DNA from: a virus
IMG/VR virus record: IMGVR_UViG_3300044994_000086
Location: 1 to 35,165 of that record
DNA length: 35,165 nt
Direction: 5' to 3' (one strand)
Made by a program: the position numbers and the translations under genes. How positions within the stretch are numbered: position 1 is the stretch's first letter; each line of letters starts with the position of its first letter. Shown in pieces: positions 33,201-35,165 of this stretch. The notes below the pieces were generated by a model, which was not told the DNA's origin, ran no database searches, and saw nothing but the letters and a program-made list of their open reading frames with translations.

Positions 33201-34205
33201 ACGCGGCCGGAAATCCTTCGCAGCCACCTGCTGCGCCTGCCGACGCAGTTCAAGAACTTCATGGCGCAGCAGATAGGCTTCGTGATGGGGCTGCGCGGCG
33301 CAGAGATCCCACGGTTCCTGGGATCACTGTTCCTGCTCGCCGGGGCGTTCGGCTTGGTGCTGCTGCCAGCCATCACCGAAATGATTGACTGGCTGACCGG
33401 GTGGGATCCGCTGAACTGGCTGCGCGATCAGGTCATCCGCGCCGGCGCCGAGGGCGCGCTGGCAGGCACAGCCGCCGATGTACTGGCGCGCGGCCTGCCC
33501 GCGCTGTTGGGCATCGACATTTCGGGGCGTGTCGGCATGGGCGTGGGCTTCGTGCCCGAAAGCCCCTCGGACTTGACGGGTCCCTTCATCGGCACGCTGG
33601 GCAGGATGAAGCAGCTTGGCGAAAACAACGCCCGCGTGACGGACTACCTGGCCGCGCTGACGCCCGCGGCCAACCCGCTGCGCGTTCTCGAGGCCGCAGC
33701 CAACGGCGCCAGCATTTTCTCCGAAGCGTTCTGGACAGGCGGGTTGTTCGGTGACGGCAAGGCGGTGATGCGTCAGCCGACAAAGCGCGGGCAGATCCAA
33801 TACGCGCCGACGAACGCCGAGTTGGTGGTGCAGGGCATGGGCTTTCGGCCGCTGCGCGCCGCACTCCTGCAGGACGCCCGCCAGGTGGAGGCGGAGCAGC
33901 GCCGCGAGCGCCGCCGGGACGTGAACTTCTACCTCGCCGAGATCGTGGACGCGCGCCGCAACATGCCGCACCCGGACCTCCAGACGCCCCATGCCGAAGC
34001 CATCCGGGAGCGGCAGCGCGAGCGAATTCGCCGTGCGATTCAAAATGCGCGGGCCGACGGCGTGCGCCTCACCCAGCGCCAGATCAACGAGGCGCTGAAA
34101 GCCGCCGACCGGCCCCAGGCTGACCGCGATTTGCAGAACGCGCCGCGCGATCAGCGCCGCGAGATGCGGGAGCGCCAGCGGGCTATCGAGGAGCGGGCGC
34201 GGTAG
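21294..34205 (+). CDS. Giant polyvalent protein: methyltransferase-helicase-metallopeptidase (4303 aa)
   Basis: This is probably injected with the DNA to modify or protect it, as for phage DarB-like and other polyvalent proteins. In order: residues 1-440 are Ala/Gly-rich and ejection-type; 443-501 is a Pro/Ala repeat; about 945-1020 is a small conserved helical module (KFREWARAVLKDAIEMGLDP). Next is a methyltransferase domain with HYTDPPVV near 1286, motif I-like VLEPSMGTGNFF 1310-1321 and NWPF 1377-1380. The SF2 helicase has HEVGTGKT 1986-1993, DEAH 2170-2173, TGTP 2220-2223, LGVGVNMQ from 2624 and EQRNGRGWRQ 2650-2659. A metallopeptidase-like HEAIH is at 3114-3118. The C-terminal 1000 residues are helical, with hydrophobic stretches near 3757-3803 and 4010-4032. 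Between about 1057 and 1185 the frame is Gly/Asp/Ala filler with poor codon use, overlapping another gene. The real unit may be two genes, the second starting at ATG 24768 (3145 residues). Confidence 0.85.
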   Translation: MASIASISLPGPASAGSANAPDEWLLPDEPPAPRGRIGGVGGAAVIGLQRQLGPLPGGHIEPPAPAPLQFRPPAPAPEPPPVVEPAEPSQPSAGERRYEEMGTLGRMGEQLRSGVETLRQGFGSMRLNLAVQRLQELDQIDAAGDDFARLPPRLQRYAGSAMAEERQRQRAAAEAQLAEALGGILASQARQRDLASNPRARALVEAANAGRWGEVWSLLREDPAGIIQQFAVESAPSSLLSLGPAAAGAVIGGRGLAAVGGGIGGFMAEAGPRLVEGLGEAMRRAGVDTSNQEAVSAWMRANPQALEIAQQEAGRGALGPAIADAVTLGLGMGLRPGAGAIRNTGRVAGNVGVEIASEAAGEALGQVFESGKVEKPGEVLAGGLGAAPQAAGSTAVGTIIELRNGASSAAPSSPGAEATGASPAGAPTPGMVIDGQAEEVPSPPPPAPPPPPPPAPPPPPPPAPPPPPPPAPPPAPPPPTPPAPPPPPPPAPPPAPPPPTPNTGRQSLEQALADARPVPQRMEEEREAREEAARRASRIAEIQNALPQGWTVVDEDGLISVLDPNGDWLQQFDAPPRDMEGLRTLLDEVEEANQRGIREGLYPSPGAPGRAGDLQEGPGDAPQATSSPTELAPELVERLRAVRQGYVELADDRAGLIDDLLQQRPDYAGNPPLQITPEVVEEYEAELEAARAEELRSRARQRRDRTIRTMVPGSPQQQRNQAAALVRRVRQVADGYRQMGDAAMSRSVRRIASGAADGGELTQAQVEALEEALEKARENAQQRDTAQPAGPALQDTPGASAPLASTPQEAMRLLRENPFRHIRLPNGGYVRVSRAREGIFLEASDGNTTISHDDLAGSKINMLNLEEAARNALDRLNFAPAAKPTLAAPPADEAAAPAPSQAPAPNVTTPAPTAGPATGSGAANVTPPSPTGTPRSAPTSDLQARKAAAKAKFAAALRAQGQRLNAGIDPAVLAAGIELGAIYIEEGLVKFREWARAVLKDAIEMGLDPEAVKPVLKPVYLATSAEVPDDLAEQMDDRATVRSFDLDTLDQPEGDTNADRTGGSDAPRGGTPTPPGSRTDAQSGDAQADPTIVGDGAPRDVEAPEGAELDGDDGVPGTAADVGGTGPADEGGDASDGRPRDGGTGAPAAGAGTGARGAMASGGSGPVGGTTGSVKTPAPGSPSAGDFHIADPAALLGGGPVARFNRNRTAIETLNAIRDSDRPATREEQAKLAGYTGWGSFGQDLFKGTWERPDPRPGWEERDRWLREHLGKEAWLSAQASILNAHYTDPPVVLAMWDMVRRAGFEGGRVLEPSMGTGNFFSLMPLDLKARSDLTGIELDTTTAAIAKLLFPDSNIQQMRYQDSRTPDGFYDLVIGNWPFSGQTVPDRRHGKLKPTLHDFFFLKALDQVRAGGLVIGITSNGTMDKESTRVRAHLARNAELVAAFRLPTGAFEGYAGTAVVTDIVMLKKRATPLLETPDEAWVKASMVPTPAGPEVRLNGYFQQNPDRVLGTVNYGSGTTRGSPGLIVDRPDNLMERLTAAVALVPEGVYERERVNNRISYITNHTDDREGALVFQGDVPFIVRGEHLAPADQVHRYEVKDAKQTAARVAQMRELVAMRRAYAELITKERAGEDAEAARAALRSLFTAYEKAHGKLLDSFGMRYLAKIGDPFFPALAALVQKDGTPAAILFRSTMRGKRRLENPSIIDAFVVARQQSVRPTLREVAALTGKTTDEVKAALIEAGAVFETVDGDVEPADLYLAGNVRMKLRQAMAAVAAGQNHLQRNVDALKAVQPKDVPYYDIEVQFGATWVPEAVYEEYVAHMLNRQNTDGISIRFTLGRWKARLTDLNGLAAARSGFGMDDRRVPFSRLLQAALSNQTFKVMARDPITGTDYLDQNATKQATERIAMIRSSFAEWLWKDPERRVTLEEAYNEARNSHATPKYDGSFMAFEGMALSIGRGPFQLREHQVNAIWRAIVNRKSINAHEVGTGKTFTMGGIAVESRRYGIAKKPLILAHNANSKAVATEIQAMYPAAKVLYIDNLAPSDIDVQLRRIANDDWDAVVLPHSQIGRLALSRETLLAIAAEEIAALEEAAIEAAKEDNSALTVQQMDAIRNGDKKAAGRLRSLTAKDLVRARNAVLDKIDALAQRASRDKAVQFENLGIDMILVDEAHEFKKPPIVTGMRMKGLQTATSNMSIALNFLTSYVRRQNNGNNIHTFTGTPITNTLVEIFHQMRYIMLEEMKEAGVDTWDAWFASFAREVQDVELSAAGEYEPITRLAAFINVPELRRLVGRYLDIVFADQMPEMQPRRSKSGKTMADIAAIESALTQAAEGRAQKVRRVMPEEPREARAFIREAVYGNDKGALEWFAAQLADADIVSAEWRQVQGLVNSALALFRDRTRNLPARLKALERERVELENGRTEDATDRPYKKVINVTSEMTEGQVAIFERLQTDARLFRDATGRERFEMLREGHPASPIIVESGANLASFDERMYDRNRLRDSPLAGQEGTAPLDPRSKVAQVVKNVMEIYRSDDRANQVIFADQGYNTTAQREIPGTDPKQTAKVKTFSAILDLVERLVQAGIPREQIALVTGGTSAERKFEIAQDMNEGRLRVVIGRSDTLGVGVNMQRNLRAMHHMDAPYMPGDLEQRNGRGWRQGNQWNTVLEYRYITDRLDGRRWQILAIKQRFILAFLRDNQAGRMIEGEAASDAPSDFLESFAEAAGDPRSLIREQMRRKLAMLNQAERMHGQAIADSRRMLTEKLSEKKRITEWLENATKKDGPLAATTALLERIRGDGFTATIGGKKVTHRAGAKAALESIAADMRQGDTDRPVGEIGGVKVSMSWPRLATAPQLRMTLGGHDFDGPSVASLEAQMRGFLDRPAQMRKKAAEVDAEIERLREVVSAPFSRAAQLKQAKQALADLEADLAANPVAPPGWLRIGTPRDSTVFWRGKPFTVTGHRWTRDGWFVLAEDERGSVVIPYMEATDQQGIPAYEERPFTPPVVVDRRAQGQQGGAINLDAPDDAEGMAPSLSEPQGGDRVVDLPAPERILPAALDALRQVLRTIAGPEVDLDQAGEMNLSGSLARAHAVIAGPLVRLAFALEAQRAPWAVRHEAIHALRNMGRITDAEWAILTEAAEREGWAKRFNIAKRYERVFGSRNDAADRMAEEAVAEAFAEWATGNAPQISGPVARIFQKIRRFLVRLRNAMRNRGFRDESDIFQSIAAGEMGRRPMGERRGVTSMREASAQLDKAIGRTVADTAPADASAGEALDELFASLPAAARTAVKKASTALREERLGVVLRLWKGTPLPSGVEVKERAAARDILPVLSRFRLPTRMFARVPALAELVQRGVAAERRMARWSRTMNDQLDAILGELEKARGSREAVTLALLDADAQGIKIEDPKIAQQHFAHHGLSAAEAKAAAAINTMLVKAARLVDQHRRAMMPQVRREKARLWKRMSELFDRGAVEAEGYAKKYRRRAYLTRRIREGKGDLAAQAAEIASLNADLRAMRIADPDKQEQMRRLQEQYDEAEARLTATSVRRKDGYFPHKFYGSWRLFVLGEIDEETGERARTEITSDQGFYNTRDQAVAAARTYLAQNPGASLVVEPKLVALPGGQGAILSSAEFMRLKRGLEREAGLEGEELAAVLQGVARREARRRTFQPGMKRTGAAGFSRDLERVMRTHFAQTVRYVEMDKMKFHYVSEMERLGLAPVARSTKVTGDDPRAELERAMQAWWRDLNGAPQPGEAVVDRLIAALPLPGATLAAAAVAGVIGTGIANPVVGAMLAAYSGLRLYRAAVKNPDMTTRQFMGDVASDVAHLKLGLVLNLASATVNLSQTVINTYPILGERWTGVGLARAIPALWSLSINAGQRGRMSGDAILLERAGIRSNFSVTADSPAALIEDRTTLERLKKLSMLAFQSAEQINRATAFLGALARAEASGKQPGPAFQEAVEVLGRTQFEGGVATRPEILRSHLLRLPTQFKNFMAQQIGFVMGLRGAEIPRFLGSLFLLAGAFGLVLLPAITEMIDWLTGWDPLNWLRDQVIRAGAEGALAGTAADVLARGLPALLGIDISGRVGMGVGFVPESPSDLTGPFIGTLGRMKQLGENNARVTDYLAALTPAANPLRVLEAAANGASIFSEAFWTGGLFGDGKAVMRQPTKRGQIQYAPTNAELVVQGMGFRPLRAALLQDARQVEAEQRRERRRDVNFYLAEIVDARRNMPHPDLQTPHAEAIRERQRERIRRAIQNARADGVRLTQRQINEALKAADRPQADRDLQNAPRDQRREMRERQRAIEERAR
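22620..22796 (+). repeat. Pro/Ala coding repeat in giant gene
   Basis: About 177 bp of near-perfect tandem repeat, mostly 24-bp units encoding variants of PPPAPPPP with two PPTP-type variants. It separates the N-terminal ejection-type part of the giant protein from the rest and should form a stiff, extended linker. Long runs of CCN codons like this usually need EF-P for translation. Confidence 0.85.
24451..24456 (+). promoter_or_regulatory. Strong ribosome-binding site inside the giant ORF
   Basis: AAGGAG sits 6 nt before ATG 24463, which is ideal spacing for a Shine-Dalgarno site. In the giant frame the same bases encode part of QPEGDT, where no start is needed. This decides the start of the overlapping gene. 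Confidence 0.7.
24463..24816 (+). CDS. Overlapping gene in the giant ORF, 117-residue helical protein
   Basis: In the +1 frame relative to the giant ORF, ATG 24463 has an excellent ribosome site and opens 117 codons ending at TAA 24814-24816. The product reads like a real protein: a charged helical N-terminus (MLTEREVLTLRAEERRRRRD), helices with spaced Trp and Met (ILRSWEMERPAMWKRLKAQN, FLAQQRMWEEQDRLMKGGM), then a Pro/Glu-rich tail. Its codons end mostly in G or C, as in the rest of the window. The giant frame through the same bases uses many GGA, GAT, GCA and AGA codons and encodes Gly/Asp/Ala filler. A terminator-like hairpin begins 3 nt after the stop. The family is not recognised. A small regulator or partner of the polyvalent protein is possible from position only. 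Confidence 0.7.
   Translation: MLTEREVLTLRAEERRRRRDPELMHNLEMHRRILRSWEMERPAMWKRLKAQNLTETMAFLAQQRMWEEQDRLMKGGMPLTDAREMAEREHLLLGPEPEPEEPWPPAEADPLAEPPEA
24820..24854 (+). terminator. Terminator-like hairpin inside the giant ORF
   Basis: CGCCCGC (24820-24826) pairs with GCGGGCG (24843-24849) around a 16-nt loop. It is preceded by an A run (24815-24819) and followed by TTTT (24851-24854). It starts 3 nt after the stop of the overlapping 117-residue gene. Such a structure is unexpected in the middle of one long gene and supports a gene boundary here. Confidence 0.45.
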
Positions 34206-34395
34206 GGCGCTCGCCCGCGTCAAGCCGTGCCTGGGCGCGCGCGTAATGCGTGCGGCAGACCAGCCAAGTGCGCCCATCGGGCATCACCATCGTCACCGTG
34301 TCGGTGCTGGTGTGCGTGATGACGGCGCCGAGCGTGATGCCGCGCATGATCTTGTTTTCAAGGGATGGCCATGGTTCGGGCGCGGAAGGCGGCAT
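34183..34395 (-). CDS. Small hypothetical protein, minus strand (70 aa)
   Basis: Read leftward from ATG at 34395 to TAG at 34183, converging on and overlapping the last 23 bases of the giant gene. The core (IMRGITLGAVITHTSTDTVT, then MVMPDGRTWLVCRTHYARAQ) looks like a small folded domain with a beta hairpin and a C-terminal helix. AAGG lies about 8 nt before the start. The frame is open further upstream, but there it runs through a poly-C tract and the tRNA, so the longer version is not credible. No function can be assigned. It belongs to the leftward unit with the tRNA and the ASCH-like gene. Confidence 0.55.
   Translation of the reverse strand: MPPSAPEPWPSLENKIMRGITLGAVITHTSTDTVTMVMPDGRTWLVCRTHYARAQARLDAGERPTAPAPR
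34193..34218. terminator. Hairpin at convergent gene ends
   Basis: GCGGGCG (34193-34199) pairs with CGCCCGC (34212-34218) around a 12-nt loop that includes the stop of the giant gene. It lies where the rightward and leftward transcripts meet, so a two-way terminator is plausible. There is no T tract on either side. Confidence 0.35.
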
Positions 34396-34432
34396 GCGGA
34401 AGCCTTGCTGAGCCGGGGAAGCACCGCCGCCG

Positions 34433-34452
34433 CCCCCCCCCCCCCCGCCCCC
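34433..34452. repeat. Poly-C tract (14 C, G, 5 C)
   Basis: Fourteen consecutive C (34433-34446), one G, then five more C. On the minus strand, the coding strand here, this is a long G run between the tRNA and the 70-residue gene. Its length may vary between genomes or be misassembled. Confidence 0.8.
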
Positions 34453-34486
34453 AGCCTCGGCCCGCCGGGCAATCACGCAGCCGGGC

Positions 34487-34563
34487 TGGATGCAGAGGGG
34501 GGATTTGAACCCCCGTCCTCCCGGGTATGAGCCGGGCGCGCTACCGGACTGCGCCACTCTGCG
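34487..34563 (-). tRNA. tRNA with CAU anticodon, initiator-like acceptor mismatch
   Basis: A complete 77-nt cloverleaf reads leftward from 34563. The acceptor strand is CGCAGAG, the D stem is GCGC/GCGC with a Pro- or fMet-like loop AGTCCGGTA, the anticodon stem is CCCGG/CCGGG with loop CTCATAC (anticodon CAU), and the T stem is GGGGG/CCCCC with loop TTCAAAT. The 3' CCA is encoded (34487-34489). Position 1 is C and position 72 is A, the unpaired end that marks bacterial initiator tRNA. However, 11:24 is C:G rather than the initiator A:U, the 29:41 pair is C:G rather than G:C, and base 73 is U rather than A. It is probably a Met-type tRNA; whether it is an initiator or elongator cannot be decided from sequence. 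Confidence 0.9.
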
Positions 34564-34739
34564 TCACCGCTGCGGCCCGGTTTAGACATCCCGGTCCCAC
34601 TTCCGCTCAACCCTTGCCGCCGCCAGCGTCCAGGCGGCCTGGCCGTGGTAAACAAGGACTTCGCTCCACCCGGCTCCGGCTGGTGTTACCACCTGCCTTC
34701 GGTGCCGCCGCAGCGCCCGCATGGTATCTCAAGCGGCGC
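34564..34739. other. Intergenic region between tRNA and ASCH-like gene
   Basis: No gene is seen in these 176 bases. The open frames are shadows of the neighbouring minus-strand gene. An inverted repeat, GTGGTAA (34645-34651) and TTACCAC (34686-34692) with a 34-nt spacer, could be an operator or a loose hairpin. Confidence 0.4.
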
Positions 34740-35165
34740 TCAATCCGCAAGACGGGCAGAGCCGCTGGCGGAGGGAAGCGTGCGGAACGTGAGGACAACG
34801 ACTTCGGGGTTGCTGGCCCAGGCGGCGGGGCCGTGCAGCTTGAGCCAAAGGTCGGAGAACGCGGCGACATGGGGCGTCAGCGGATGCCCGCTCAAGTTCT
34901 GCGCGCTCGGCGTAACGCCTTCTGCAATTGCGTCGGCCTCCGTCATGTTCCACAGCCGCTCCACCCTCACCGCCTCGACGTGCAGCGTGAGGCGGCTTGC
35001 CCAGCGCGGCATGTGAATGGGGGACCGCCAGCGCAGGGCTTGCGGGTCGCCGGGGCATTGCTCCCACCCGGCAGGGTGACTGACGCCGGGCGCCGCGTAG
35101 CGGGGGGAGGCCCGGTAATCCACCCAGTCGGCCTCCCCGTGCTGTGCATCGGCCACGGGGCACCA
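34740..35165 (-). CDS. ASCH-like phage protein, partial (5' end off the window)
   Basis: The frame reads leftward from the right edge to TGA at 34740-34742 and is open to the last base, so the start lies beyond the window; 141 codons are visible. WRSPIHMPRWASRLTLHVEA, then VRVERLWNMTEADAIAEGVT, and later FSDLWLKLHGPAAW and NPEVVVLTF, match a widespread small phage protein with an ASCH-type fold, thought to bind RNA or nucleotides. In relatives the missing N-terminus carries a PGD-LWVRE-like segment. An internal GTG at 35156 could be mistaken for the start. It is on the same strand as the tRNA and the 70-residue gene. Confidence 0.65.
   Translation of the reverse strand, partial: WCPVADAQHGEADWVDYRASPRYAAPGVSHPAGWEQCPGDPQALRWRSPIHMPRWASRLTLHVEAVRVERLWNMTEADAIAEGVTPSAQNLSGHPLTPHVAAFSDLWLKLHGPAAWASNPEVVVLTFRTLPSASGSARLAD

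Noticed and set aside
34396-34557. Longer version of the 70-residue minus-strand gene starting inside the tRNA
   Set aside because: It would read through the tRNA and a poly-G stretch, giving a run of ten Gly; ATG at 34395 is better.
34645-35016. 123-codon plus-strand ORF near the right end
   Set aside because: Shadow of the minus-strand ASCH-like gene, which has family-like motifs.

Overview
The window is a GC-rich segment of a short-tailed (podovirus-type) bacteriophage or prophage. Almost everything from about 1.1 to 34.2 kb is packed head to tail on the + strand, and many neighbouring genes overlap by ATGA or TGATG. The structural genes follow the P22 plan: large terminase, P22-type portal, scaffold, capsid, gp4-like connector factor, two tailspikes, gp10-like tail factor and internal (ejected) proteins. 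The capsid protein instead resembles the N4-gp56/DUF4043 family. High GC with C/G-ending codons suggests a GC-rich, probably proteobacterial host, but no host gene is present to fix this. No integrase, repressor, replication gene or endolysin is visible.

Layout. 1-1082: low-complexity region with long G and C runs, one small probable DNA-binding protein gene (ends 763), and a hairpin flanked by 10-bp direct repeats (770-821). 1083-2663: terL, with codon use unlike the rest of the window at its 5' end. 2688-5104: a coupled cassette holding a small beta-type protein, a YadA-head-repeat fibre, a fibre-associated protein, a holin, a small hypothetical protein and two 16-residue mini-ORFs. 5101-11314: portal, hypothetical protein, scaffold, major capsid protein, a structural candidate bounded by two hairpin terminators, and another hypothetical protein. 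11321-18356: gp4-like factor, two tandem beta-helix tailspikes, gp10-like factor and two small proteins. 18360-34205: two probable ejection proteins, then a 12.9-kb ORF. After 34.2 kb the strand switches: a 70-residue minus-strand gene, a complete CAU-anticodon tRNA with an initiator-like C1/A72 mismatch, and an ASCH-like gene running off the right edge.

The most interesting region is the 4303-residue ORF at 21294-34205. It reads as a polyvalent protein, probably delivered with the DNA. Its parts are an N-terminal Ala/Gly/Pro-rich ejection-type section, an adenine-methyltransferase-like domain with an unusual NWPF motif IV, a full SF2 helicase, an HEXXH metallopeptidase-like domain, and a long helical C-terminal part with hydrophobic segments. 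At 24463-24816 a second frame inside this ORF has a strong ribosome site, host-like codon use, its own stop and a terminator-like hairpin directly after it. The long frame through the same bases is Gly/Asp/Ala-rich filler with poor codon use. Either this is an overprinted gene, or the 4303-codon ORF is really two genes, the second starting near 24768, separated by a small gene.
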